Made by a program: the position numbers and the translations under genes
Assembly: GCA_905214305.1 (NCBI GenBank)
Contig: CAJMLK010000055.1
Span: forward strand, 1-18,751
Reading direction: 5' to 3'
Length of the DNA: 18,751 nucleotides
Origin: an uncultured bacterium
GTDB lineage: Bacteria > Desulfobacterota > Desulfovibrionia > Desulfovibrionales > Desulfovibrionaceae
Shown here: positions 1 through 7,494 of the stretch, piece by piece
Numbering within the stretch: the first letter of the stretch is position 1
Layout of the letters: the number at the start of each line of letters is the position of its first letter
Notes under the pieces: model-generated
Told to the model about the DNA's origin: nothing
Databases searched by the model: none
What the model saw: the letters and a program-made list of their open reading frames with translations, nothing else

Positions 1-1754
1 TCCGCCACAGAGTCGCCGCGGATTTCACGCACGTATTCGTAGCTTCCATCCTCGGCCACACGGATGGACACCACGTTGGTGTCACCCATGAGGTTATGCA
101 GGTCGCCCAGGGTTTCCTGATATGCGCCCACAAGGAACACGCCAAGATAGTATTCTTCGCCATCGCGCAGGGGATGCAGTTCCAGCGTGGGCTTCATGCC
201 CTGGGGGTCGATGAACTGGTCGATGCGCCCGTCGGAATCGCAGGTGATGTCCGAGATGATGGCGTGGCGCGAGGGGAACTCCCTGAGCCGGTGAATGGGC
301 ATGACCGGGAAAAGCTGGTCAATGGCCCAGGTGTCGGGCAAGGACTGGAACACGCTGAAGTTGCCGTAATAGATGTCGGCCAGGCTCACGTCAATGTCAG
401 CCAGATCGCGGGCCACATTCTTAAGACGGGTTTTTTCCTGGGCGATGCGCATGATGATGGCCCAGAAAAAACGCTCGGCAATGGTGCGCTGACGCAGGTT
501 CACCCGACCGGTGGAGAAAAGCTGACGCATTTCATCCCGGTAATAGATGGCGTCGTTATAGCATTCCTGCAGGTTGCGCAGGCTGATGTTGGCCAGGGTT
601 TCCTTGAGGTTCTGCACCGGTTCGGGCATGCCTTCGGGCAGATTTTCGGGCAGTTGCACTTCTTCAATGGCGCTTACGTCCAGCACGTTGAAAAGCAGCA
701 CCGAATAATACGCCACGGTGGCGCGTCCGGACTCGGTGATAATGTGCGGGTGAGGCACATTTTCTTCGTCCAGAATGCTCATGATGGTTTCCACCACGTC
801 GGTGCAGTATTCATCCAGATTGTAGTTGCGCGAGGAAATGAAGTTGGTGTGTGAACCGTCATAGTCCACAGCCAGACCGCCACCCAGGTCAAGGTAGCCC
901 ATGGGTGCGCCTTCCTGAATCAGGCCCACGTAAAGACGCGCGCCTTCCATCACGCCCGTGCGGATATCGCGAATGTTGGAAACCTGCGAACCAAGGTGGT
1001 AGTGCAGCAGCTTGAAGCAGTCCAGCATATCGTGGCTTTTAAGGGTATCCACCACGTCCACCACCTGAGCCGGAGAAAGACCGAAGGTGGAGCGCTCGCC
1101 ACCGGAATCTGTCCAGTGCCCGCCGGCCTTTACGGCCAGCTTGGCCCGCACGCCAATATTGGGGCGCACGCCAAGCGCCTTGCTGCGCTCCAGCAGCACG
1201 TTCAGTTCGCTGGGCATTTCAAGCACGAAAAACACGTTGAAGCCCATGCGCAGGGCCTGAAGGCCCAGGTCCATGAATTCTTCATCCTTGTACCCGTTGC
1301 ACACGATGCAGGCTTCCCTGTCCTGCATGAGCGACACCGCGGCAATCAGCTCGGCCTTTGAACCGACCTCAAGCCCGTGATGGTAGCGCGCGCCGAACTG
1401 GGCGATCTTTTCCACCACCTGCTGCTGCTGGTTCACCTTGATGGGAAAAACGCCCCGGTAGGCCCCGGTATAGCCGAGATTTTTTATGGCCTTGCGAAAG
1501 CTTTCATGAATGTTCGCTATGCGCGAGTCGAGAATATTTTCCACGCGCAGAAGCACGGGCATGTCATAGCCCCTGTCACGCAGGCCGGAGATGATTTCCG
1601 GTATGGAAACCTGCGGGCCTTTGGGGCCTTGCGGGCAGATAACCACTTCGCCCGCATCGGAAACGTCAAAATATCCGGCTCCCCAATTGCGGATGCCGTA
1701 CAGTTCGATGGAATCCTCCACCCGCCACTGCTGCAATGCGCGGTTTTTTGCCAA
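1..1754 (-). CDS. speA: Biosynthetic arginine decarboxylase SpeA (C-terminus beyond the left edge)
   Basis: PLP enzyme converting L-arginine to agmatine plus CO2, the first step of the agmatine route to putrescine and spermidine. Read on the minus strand, 584 codons are present; family members have about 630-660 residues, so some 50-70 C-terminal residues lie outside the window. Visible family motifs are GVFPIKVNQQ with the PLP-binding lysine at residue 106, CNGYKD, the PLP phosphate-binding stretch GGGLAVDYDGS, and ESGRATVAYYSVLLFNVLDV. Start: a TTG codon at 1754-1752, preceded by AGGAG about 8 bases upstream; an in-frame TGA lies two codons before it, so no longer start is possible. The gene diverges from the adaptor gene at 2091. 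Family assignment is secure; only the TTG start is inferred. Confidence 0.95.
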   Translation of the reverse strand, partial: MAKNRALQQWRVEDSIELYGIRNWGAGYFDVSDAGEVVICPQGPKGPQVSIPEIISGLRDRGYDMPVLLRVENILDSRIANIHESFRKAIKNLGYTGAYRGVFPIKVNQQQQVVEKIAQFGARYHHGLEVGSKAELIAAVSLMQDREACIVCNGYKDEEFMDLGLQALRMGFNVFFVLEMPSELNVLLERSKALGVRPNIGVRAKLAVKAGGHWTDSGGERSTFGLSPAQVVDVVDTLKSHDMLDCFKLLHYHLGSQVSNIRDIRTGVMEGARLYVGLIQEGAPMGYLDLGGGLAVDYDGSHTNFISSRNYNLDEYCTDVVETIMSILDEENVPHPHIITESGRATVAYYSVLLFNVLDVSAIEEVQLPENLPEGMPEPVQNLKETLANISLRNLQECYNDAIYYRDEMRQLFSTGRVNLRQRTIAERFFWAIIMRIAQEKTRLKNVARDLADIDVSLADIYYGNFSVFQSLPDTWAIDQLFPVMPIHRLREFPSRHAIISDITCDSDGRIDQFIDPQGMKPTLELHPLRDGEEYYLGVFLVGAYQETLGDLHNLMGDTNVVSIRVAEDGSYEYVREIRGDSVA

Positions 1755-1769
1755 TTCTCACTCCTGGTA

Positions 1770-1784
1770 TCGCCCGCCGGGCGA
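1770..1784 (-). other. Small perfect palindrome in the speA leader
   Basis: TCGCCCG, one base, then CGGGCGA. It lies 3 bases upstream of the speA ribosome-binding site (AGGAG at 1766-1762), so a transcript hairpin here would sit beside the Shine-Dalgarno and could affect initiation at the TTG. The regulatory role is inference. The rest of 1785-2090 holds the speA promoter, and I saw no other feature except weak TTGACG boxes near 1974 and 2040. Confidence 0.35.
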
Positions 1785-1816
1785 GGGTTAAATACTGCAC
1801 GCAAAAAAGAGGCGTA

Positions 1817-1844
1817 ATTATGCCGGGAAGGGGGTGAAAGTCAA
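1817..1844 (-). promoter_or_regulatory. Candidate sigma-70 promoter of speA
   Basis: On the minus strand TTGACT (1844-1839) is followed after 16 bases by CATAAT (1822-1817), 5 of 6 matches to each consensus. Transcription would start near 1810, giving a leader of about 55 bases before the TTG start. Seen by eye only. Confidence 0.45.
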
Positions 1845-2090
1845 TATTGGCAGTGTTGGAAAACAGGCTTTTTTTAGCACCGGTCTGCCCGGCCCGATCA
1901 GCCTGCGCCAAGCCCTCGGCCCGTAACGCACAGGCCCGGATCGAGCCTCAAAAGCCTTGCCGCCACTGCCCTCTTGACGCGGGACGCGCCTTGCTTCACC
2001 CTGTGGACACCAGAACCCGCAGGCTTTCGGCACACCCCGTTGACGGGCACTGCCAAGCCGTGTTCATGCTCTTCTCTTAAGGATATATCC

Positions 2091-3227
2091 ATGACGCGCC
2101 CTGACAACCGCTTTTGCACAGCCTTTTTTTCCTGTACACGCCCCGGGCGGATGTTTCCGGCCCTGATTCTGGCTTTTCTCTTTGCTCTGAGCGGCTGTTC
2201 CGGCAACGAACGGGAAAACTCCGGCCCGGCCCCGGCTCCCGTTCGAGCAACACCTGTGACACGCGCCGATGTGCCGCGCCTGCTGCACGTTGTGGGCAAT
2301 GTGCGGGCTTCGGCCTCAGTGGGTGTCAGGCCCAGAGTAGCCGGAGAAATCCAGCAGGTCCACTTTACGGAAGGGCAGGATGTGGCGGAAGGCCAGCCCC
2401 TCATCACCATCGACCCGCGGCCCTTTGAGGCGGCCCTGCGTGAAAAGCGCGGCCTGCAGGCAAAGTCGCAGGCCCAGCTGAACAAGGCGCTTGATGACAT
2501 GGCGCGCTATGGCAAGCTTGTGGGCGGCGGCTATGTGAGCCGCGAAGCCTATGAGCAGACGGCGACCCAGGCCGCAGCGCTGCGTGCCACGGTACAGTCC
2601 GACAAGGCCGCCGTTGAAAGTGCCGCCCTTGATCTCGCGTATTGCACGGTGACGGCCCCCATCAGCGGGCGTGTGGGCGCTCTTAATGTGGACAGGGGCA
2701 ACATGGTAAAGTCGTCAGATGCCGCCCCTGTGGTCACCATCGACACTCTTTCGCCCATCTATGTGACCTTTTCAGTGCCGGAAGTGCACTTGCCTGTCAT
2801 TCTTGAGCGCATGAGCGGCGAACCTGTGCCGGTGACGGCGACTCCCGCAGGCGGCCAGCCGGAGCAGGGCCTGCTGACACTGGTGGACAACAGCGTCGAC
2901 ACGCGCACGGGCACTATCCGCCTGCGGGGCACGTTTGAAAACACCTCGCACCGTTTGTGGCCCGGCCAGTTCGTGCAGGTGGAGCTTCCCCTCGGCATGG
3001 GCGGCAATGTGCTCACCGTGCCCTCACGCGCAGTGCAGTCCGGCCGTGACGAGTCTTATGTGTATGTGGTGGACGCGAAAAAAAATGCCGCCTATCGCCC
3101 GGTAAAGGTCCTGTTTGAGCACAAGGATATCAGCGTGGTGGAAGGCTCGGTAGCCGAAGGGGATATGGTAGTGGTTGAAGGTCAGGTGCGCCTTGCACCG
3201 GGGCTGCCCATAAAGGTGGTTGAATAG
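2091..3227 (+). CDS. Efflux RND/HlyD-family periplasmic adaptor lipoprotein (membrane fusion protein)
   Basis: 378-residue membrane fusion protein of the AcrA/MexA type, which normally bridges an inner-membrane RND pump to an outer-membrane channel. The N-terminus has a basic stretch, a hydrophobic helix (about residues 21-33) and a lipobox LSGC with the lipidated cysteine at residue 36. Next come the lipoyl half (GVRPRVAGEIQQVHFTEGQDVAEGQPL), a coiled-coil hairpin containing KSQAQLNKALDDMARYGKL, the second lipoyl half (TVTAPISGRVGALNVDRGNMV), the beta-barrel (YVTFSVPEVHL) and a C-terminal TIRLRGTFEN to PGQFVQVELPL region. Start: ATG 2091, with TAAGGA about 8 bases upstream; the longer frame from 1974 adds 39 residues before the signal and is unlikely. 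No pump or TolC gene is adjacent: the next gene is convergent and unrelated. Confidence 0.9.
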   Translation: MTRPDNRFCTAFFSCTRPGRMFPALILAFLFALSGCSGNERENSGPAPAPVRATPVTRADVPRLLHVVGNVRASASVGVRPRVAGEIQQVHFTEGQDVAEGQPLITIDPRPFEAALREKRGLQAKSQAQLNKALDDMARYGKLVGGGYVSREAYEQTATQAAALRATVQSDKAAVESAALDLAYCTVTAPISGRVGALNVDRGNMVKSSDAAPVVTIDTLSPIYVTFSVPEVHLPVILERMSGEPVPVTATPAGGQPEQGLLTLVDNSVDTRTGTIRLRGTFENTSHRLWPGQFVQVELPLGMGGNVLTVPSRAVQSGRDESYVYVVDAKKNAAYRPVKVLFEHKDISVVEGSVAEGDMVVVEGQVRLAPGLPIKVVE

Positions 3228-3243
3228 GAACGCGGCGGCCAAA

Positions 3244-3385
3244 CGCACCGGGCAGGCGTACCGGCCAGGCGTACCGCACGGGCGCATTGGCCGGACTACA
3301 GGCCAGGTGCACCGGGCAGGCGCATTGGCCAGACGCACCGGCCGGACGTACCGCACGGGCGCATGAGCCGGCAGAGCCGGGCAGC
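3244..3385. repeat. 13-bp minisatellite, 11 tandem degenerate units
   Basis: Eleven contiguous units with consensus near CGCACCGGCCGGG (variants CGTACCGCACGGG, CGCATTGGCCGGA and others). They start at 3244, 3257, 3270, 3283, 3296 (a 12-bp unit), 3308, 3321, 3334, 3347, 3360 and 3373. CGTACCGCACGGG occurs twice exactly (3270 and 3347). The array fills the gap between the convergent adaptor gene and the yigZ-like gene. The unit length is not a multiple of 3, and the array lies outside both genes, so it is not coding. Confidence 0.85.
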
Positions 3386-3399
3386 CCGCCTGAAAAAAC

Positions 3400-4035
3400 T
3401 CAATCTTCGGCCTCCTCCACAAGGCGGCAACGGGCCGAGCCATTGCTCAGACCGGCAAGTCCCTGCTCAAACCGCTCCTTATGCTCTTCAGGCAGCAAAA
3501 GAACCAGATGCGCCTCGGCCTCATAGGCTTCGCTCACGGCGCGGGCCTCAAGGCCGGGCAGCAGACGCCGCAGGGCGTCCACATGGGCGTACTCCACAGT
3601 AACGGCCAGACGAACCTGAGGCACTCTTTCCACCTGTGGCAACGAAGCGAGATTTTCGCGCACACTGTCCTGATAGGCGCGCACCAGCCCGCCGGTTCCC
3701 AGCTTTACGCCGCCAAACCAGCGGCTTACCACCACACACAGCTCTCCCACGCCACTGTGCAGCACCACCTGCAACATGGGCCGCCCCGCAGTTCCGTGCG
3801 GTTCCCCGTCATCGGAAGAGCCTATCTGTGCCGTATGGCCCGGCGCGCCCGCCGCAAAGGCCCAGCAATTATGCGTGGCGTCGGCATGGCGACGGCGTAT
3901 TTCCTCCACAAAAGCGCGCGCTGCGGCTGGCCCGGGAGTGTGCGCACACAGGGTGAGAAAACGGCTGCGCCGTATGATAAGCTCCGTGCAGTGCGGCTCT
4001 GCCCCGGTGCATGCGGGCACAGGATAGCGGCTCAT
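3400..4035 (-). CDS. yigZ: YigZ/IMPACT family protein
   Basis: 211-residue member of the UPF0029/IMPACT family, an RNaseH-like fold N-terminal domain plus a small C-terminal domain. Bacterial members are of uncertain function; the eukaryotic relative IMPACT inhibits GCN2 activation. The family signature is clear: RRSRFLTL near the start, ATHNCWAF, SSDDGEPHGTAGRPML, and VVSRWFGGVKLGTGGLVRAY, then a C-terminal domain after about residue 130. Start: ATG 4035-4033, overlapping the upstream cupin stop as ATGA and preceded by AAGGGGGC, so translation is coupled to the cupin gene. A frame seven codons longer exists but lacks this spacing. The 3' end runs towards the minisatellite. Confidence 0.88.
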   Translation of the reverse strand: MSRYPVPACTGAEPHCTELIIRRSRFLTLCAHTPGPAAARAFVEEIRRRHADATHNCWAFAAGAPGHTAQIGSSDDGEPHGTAGRPMLQVVLHSGVGELCVVVSRWFGGVKLGTGGLVRAYQDSVRENLASLPQVERVPQVRLAVTVEYAHVDALRRLLPGLEARAVSEAYEAEAHLVLLLPEEHKERFEQGLAGLSNGSARCRLVEEAED

Positions 4036-4616
4036 GAGCAGCCCCCTTTTGCCCACGGCCCGGAGCCTTCGCCCGAGGCGCCCGCCACATGGCCGATCTG
4101 CGGCGTCTGCACGTCATCAGGCGGGCAAAATTCGCGGATGCAGTCCAGCGCCAGAGGATAGCGGCTCTCCAGCTCGACGCGGCTGCCCAGACACAAATCG
4201 CTGAAGTCAAAACCGGGGGCCACAGTGCAGCCCACCAGCGAATACGCCGATCCCGGCGCGGGCGTTGCGCCGAACCAGCAGCCACCGGGCACGGCCCACT
4301 GCAATACCTGGCCGTTCAGGATATCCGGTCCGACAAGCGTCTCGTGCGGCTGGCCCTCCCGGTCTATCCATGCCAGACGCAGGGGGCCGCCCAGATGAAA
4401 ATGCCAGAGCTCGTCCTGCCGAATGCGGTGCAGACGCGAATACTGCCCCGCCCGCAATAAAAAAAGGATGGCGGTGGATACGGGCCGGGGCCGGTCAAAA
4501 CCGCAGGGCATATCCTGTGCGGCAAGGGTATGGCCGCTACAGTACGTGCGGCGGTAATACCCGCCTTCCGGATGCGGGGCGAGGGCAAGATGGTCAATGA
4601 TATGCTGGAAGTCCAT
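4032..4616 (-). CDS. Cupin domain protein, DUF985 (Cupin_5) family
   Basis: 194-residue RmlC-like cupin of the DUF985 family. Substrate and reaction are not established for most members. The diagnostic N-terminus LAPHPEGGYYRRTY (residues 12-25) is present. The cupin core follows as ILFLLRAGQYSRLHRIRQDE then WHFHLGGP, carrying candidate metal or ligand residues His63, Glu69, His72 and His74, then GPDILNGQVLQWAVPGGCWFGA and YSLVGCTVAPGFDFSDL. Its stop overlaps the start of the yigZ-like gene (ATGA), so the two form an operon. The ribosome-binding site before ATG 4616 is weak (only GGCGG nearby). The last 25 residues are Gly/Ser-rich and fall outside the cupin core. Confidence 0.88.
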   Translation of the reverse strand: MDFQHIIDHLALAPHPEGGYYRRTYCSGHTLAAQDMPCGFDRPRPVSTAILFLLRAGQYSRLHRIRQDELWHFHLGGPLRLAWIDREGQPHETLVGPDILNGQVLQWAVPGGCWFGATPAPGSAYSLVGCTVAPGFDFSDLCLGSRVELESRYPLALDCIREFCPPDDVQTPQIGHVAGASGEGSGPWAKGGCS

Positions 4617-5088
4617 GCCGCCAGTGTAGCCGCTGAACCTTTCTTAGGGAAGGGGCTGGTGCACAGTGCCCCTGCCACAGCCTCCAGACGGTGCGCCCCG
4701 GCGAAAATGCCTGCCATTCCAGCGCGTGGCGCTGCCGTGGCACGACCGCGCCGGGCGTGCGCGGAGCACACAATGGCTGCTGTCCAAAGAGCGCATGTGC
4801 AGACGCCCTTGCCTGACGTGCGCGGCGTGCCTCTCCGCTCAGGGCATGGTGCTGTGGCGAAAATCCAGCCGGTGACGAAAAAAACAGGCCGCCGCTGCCA
4901 CCGTGTACAGCCAGGGAGCATTGTACTACTTTCTATGGCAACATACTGAAAAAAATGATATAGTGCCTTTAGCACAAGCCGTCATGACAAGTTGGCTGTA
5001 AAAAAGCTTTACAATCAGCGTGAGATTGTTTAAATAGGAATTGTTCTTGATAGAAAAAAGCAACACGTTTACATAAAAGGAGTAGGAA
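4617..5088. other. Intergenic region between the cupin gene and rubrerythrin
   Basis: No gene supported. The left part (to about 4900) is GC-rich; the right part (about 4915-5088) turns sharply AT-rich and is the likely promoter and control region for rubrerythrin. Open frames crossing the left part have no family features or ribosome-binding sites. A short inverted repeat, GTGC-CTTTA-GCAC, lies near 4963-4975. Confidence 0.5.
5011..5029. promoter_or_regulatory. Inverted repeat, candidate operator upstream of rubrerythrin
   Basis: ACAATC, 7 bases, GATTGT, inside an AT-rich stretch 60-78 bases before the rubrerythrin ATG. This is the size and position of a repressor site, and peroxide-sensing PerR-type regulators commonly control rubrerythrin. 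The sequence is not a clear match to a PerR box, so the regulator is unknown. Confidence 0.3.
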
Positions 5089-5592
5089 ATGGACAAGACG
5101 CAAGAAAATCTCATGACGGCTTTTGCCGGTGAATCTCAGGCCAACCGCAAATACCTTGCCTTCGCCCAGGTGGCTGACAAGGAAGGCATGACCCAGGTTG
5201 CCAAGCTTTTCCGTGCCGCTGCCGCCGCCGAAACCATTCACGCTCACGCTCACCTGCGCAATGCGGGCAAGATCGGTGACACCACGGCCAACCTCAAGTC
5301 CGCCATCGAAGGTGAAACCTACGAATTCACCAAGATGTACCCCGAAATGATCAAGGACGCCGAAGCCGAAGGCAAGACCGCCATTGCCAAATACTTCGAC
5401 TTTGTGAACAGCGTGGAAGAAGTGCACGCCAATCTGTACAAAAAAGCTCTGGAAAACCCCGCCGGTCTGCCCGAGACCGACTACTACATCTGTAAGGTGT
5501 GCGGCTACACACACGAAGGGCCCTGTGACGACTGCCCCGTGTGCGGCGCCGGTACGGCCGCATTTTTCAATGCCAGCGAGTGCTGCAAATAG
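5089..5592 (+). CDS. rbr: Rubrerythrin (diiron peroxidase with C-terminal rubredoxin-like domain)
   Basis: 167-residue cytoplasmic rubrerythrin, which reduces hydrogen peroxide to water with electrons passed through its rubredoxin-like iron centre. The ferritin-like four-helix domain (about residues 1-125) carries the expected diiron ligands: Glu15 (AFAGESQANRKY), Glu48 (AAAETIHAH), Glu76 and Glu79 (IEGETYEF) and Glu110/Glu111 with His113 (VEEVHANLY). The C-terminal Fe(Cys)4 site is Cys135, Cys138, Cys149 and Cys152 (ICKVCGY to CPVCG). It is shorter than the 191-residue D. vulgaris Rbr. Strong AAGGAG ribosome-binding site; a strong terminator follows at 5687, so it is probably monocistronic. 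Confidence 0.96.
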   Translation: MDKTQENLMTAFAGESQANRKYLAFAQVADKEGMTQVAKLFRAAAAAETIHAHAHLRNAGKIGDTTANLKSAIEGETYEFTKMYPEMIKDAEAEGKTAIAKYFDFVNSVEEVHANLYKKALENPAGLPETDYYICKVCGYTHEGPCDDCPVCGAGTAAFFNASECCK

Positions 5593-5686
5593 GGATGTTA
5601 CCGGCAGCCTGTCTGGCTGCCAGAAACTCCGGCCCTGCTGACCGCACGGCCCCGGATGGATGATGGTTGGAGGAGCCTTTCGGCTC

Positions 5687-5720
5687 GGGGGCTGCCGCCA
5701 CACGGCAGCCCCCTGTTTTT
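5687..5720 (+). terminator. Rho-independent terminator after rubrerythrin
   Basis: Perfect 11-bp stem GGGGGCTGCCG (5687-5697) with CGGCAGCCCCC (5703-5713), loop CCACA, then TGTTTTT. Two smaller hairpins precede it: GGCAGCC-TGTCT-GGCTGCC at 5603-5621 and GAGCC-TTTC-GGCTC near 5673-5686. Confidence 0.9.
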
Positions 5721-6136
5721 ATGCGGCACGCATTTTTCCTTTCCCACACGGCGTGTTCCCGGCGTTTTTCACGCGCCCGTGCAGCCATTCATGCTGCCCG
5801 TCCTGCCTGCTACCCTGACATAAAAAATAAAAAGCTTACATATTCAGCTTGTTGCATACATGTTTTCCTGTACTGACAGGTGGCGAACCATGCCTGAGGG
5901 TCCCGGCCTTCGGCGGGTGCACCCTGAGCGATCAAAACCCCGAGTCGGCATTTTTGCAAAAAATACGGTCAGATACCGCACCATCTGCCTTTTGATTTGC
6001 CTTTTGCCATAAAAAAGTTCATTATGAATTGATGTACGCCGGACCGGACTCCCGACCGGGCGGTGCTTCTTTTCCGCGTTGCGGCAAAATCGCAACGTAC
6101 TTTTACGTTCATTTTGTATGCCTGGAGAACGTCTGT
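5721..6136. other. Intergenic region before ctpA
   Basis: No gene supported. AT-rich stretches lie at 5820-5870 and 5940-6030. A plausible promoter for ctpA is TTGCCT (5997-6002), 17 bases, CATTAT (6020-6025), which would leave a leader of about 105 bases. A frame open from 6029 is upstream extension of ctpA, not a separate gene. Confidence 0.35.
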
Positions 6137-7468
6137 ATGCGTCTTCTTTTCCGTTCACACATGTTTGCCTTCCTTCTGCTCATTGGCGTTGCCGCAGCTT
6201 TTCCCGGCGCATCCCATGCCGCCGATGCAAAAGAGCCCGCCAAGGAAGCTCCCAATAAATTCGATGCCCTCAAACGCTTCAGTCAGGTGCTTGATCTGGT
6301 TGAACGCTACTACGTACGCGACGTGACCCAGGGCGACCTCATCAACGGGGCCGTCAAGGGCATGCTGCAAGGGCTTGACCCCCACTCCACCTTCATGAGC
6401 ACCGATGAATACAAAGAAATGCAGGAGACGACCTCCGGCGAATTCTTTGGAGTGGGCATAGAAATTTCACAGGAAAACGGCCAGATCACGGTGGTGACCC
6501 CCATTGAAGACACCCCGGCCTTCCGCGCCGGTCTGCAACCGGGCGACATCATCCTGTCCATCAACGGCCAGCCCGTTCAGGAACTGTCGCTTCAGGAAGT
6601 GGTTTCGCGCATTCGCGGGCCCAAAGGCTCCGAGGTGGAGCTGGTCATCCTGCACCACGATTCAAAAAACCCGCAGACCGTGCGCATCACGCGCGATGCC
6701 ATCCCCCTCATCAGCGTCAAGTCCAAAAAACTTGAGGACGGCTACTACTGGATACGCCTCACGCGCTTTTCAGAACGCACCACCGACGAGCTGAAAGAAG
6801 CGCTTAAGGCTGCGGAAAAAGAAAGCAAGGCCAACGGCGGCATCAAGGGCATTGTGCTTGACCTGCGCAACAACCCCGGCGGGCTGCTTGATCAGGCCGT
6901 AAGCGTGGCCGATGCGTTTCTTGAAAAGGGAACCATCGTTTCCATCAAGGGCCGCCGCGAAAATACGGAACGTGTGTATTCCGCCAAAAAGCACAACGAT
7001 GACGTGCGCGTGCCCATGGTCGTTCTGATCAACGCCGGTTCCGCCTCGGCATCTGAAATCGTGGCCGGTGCGCTGCGCGACCAGAAGCGCGCCCTTATTC
7101 TGGGCGAGCGCTCGTTCGGCAAGGGTTCTGTGCAGAACATCATTCCCCTTTCCGACGGCTCCGGTCTCAAGCTCACGGTGGCCCTCTACTACACGCCCAA
7201 CGGCAGCTCCATTCAGGCTGAAGGCATTGTGCCCGACCTTGAAATACCCTTTGAAGCGCCGCGTTCCGATGACAAGGACAATCCGCGTCTGCTCCTGCGC
7301 GAACAGGACCTGAACCGTCACCTTGAAACCAAGAACGACAAAAAGGCTCCCAAGGGTAAAAACACGGCCAATGACGCACAGGAACAGCTTGCGCGTGACA
7401 ACCAGCTGCGCATGGGCCTGCAGATGGTCAAAAGCCTGCCCAAAATGCGGGAAATCAAGGCTCAGTAA
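6137..7468 (+). CDS. ctpA: C-terminal processing peptidase, S41 family (CtpA/Prc type)
   Basis: 443-residue periplasmic serine protease that trims or degrades envelope proteins from their C-termini. Order of parts: signal peptide (about residues 1-28, ending GASHA), an N-terminal helical segment with RYYVRDV and GMLQGLDPHSTFM, a PDZ domain (about 103-182, FFGVGIEI to AFRAGLQPGDIILSINGQPV), and the S41 catalytic core. The Ser-Lys dyad is Ser304 in GSASASE and Lys329 in SFGKGSVQ, with the same 25-residue spacing as in E. coli Prc. The tail after about 375 is charged and lysine-rich. Start: ATG 6137 with GGAG about 10 bases upstream, followed directly by a good signal peptide; the frame is open from 6029, but that would put 36 residues before the signal. 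It lies next to the yibQ-type gene, a common envelope pairing. Confidence 0.93.
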   Translation: MRLLFRSHMFAFLLLIGVAAAFPGASHAADAKEPAKEAPNKFDALKRFSQVLDLVERYYVRDVTQGDLINGAVKGMLQGLDPHSTFMSTDEYKEMQETTSGEFFGVGIEISQENGQITVVTPIEDTPAFRAGLQPGDIILSINGQPVQELSLQEVVSRIRGPKGSEVELVILHHDSKNPQTVRITRDAIPLISVKSKKLEDGYYWIRLTRFSERTTDELKEALKAAEKESKANGGIKGIVLDLRNNPGGLLDQAVSVADAFLEKGTIVSIKGRRENTERVYSAKKHNDDVRVPMVVLINAGSASASEIVAGALRDQKRALILGERSFGKGSVQNIIPLSDGSGLKLTVALYYTPNGSSIQAEGIVPDLEIPFEAPRSDDKDNPRLLLREQDLNRHLETKNDKKAPKGKNTANDAQEQLARDNQLRMGLQMVKSLPKMREIKAQ

Positions 7469-7494
7469 CGCCCTGAAGCACAATTTAGTGGCGT

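Noticed and set aside
96..854. Long plus-strand frame of 252 codons
   Set aside because: It is antisense to speA, whose minus-strand frame has clear family motifs throughout. High GC content opens such shadow frames.
1974..2090. 39-codon N-terminal extension of the adaptor gene
   Set aside because: It would place a hydrophilic stretch before a proper lipoprotein signal, and the ribosome-binding site lies directly before ATG 2091.
3244..3385. CRISPR array
   Set aside because: The 13-bp units are directly joined with no unique spacers, so this is a minisatellite.
4364..4975. Minus-strand frame of 203 codons upstream of and overlapping the cupin gene
   Set aside because: A different frame from the cupin, low in recognisable features, and no ribosome-binding site. 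The non-overlapping part shows no coding signs.
4969..5703. Minus-strand frame of 244 codons opposite rubrerythrin
   Set aside because: The opposite strand is an unmistakable rubrerythrin with all iron ligands; the antisense frame has no family features or ribosome-binding site and runs through the terminator.
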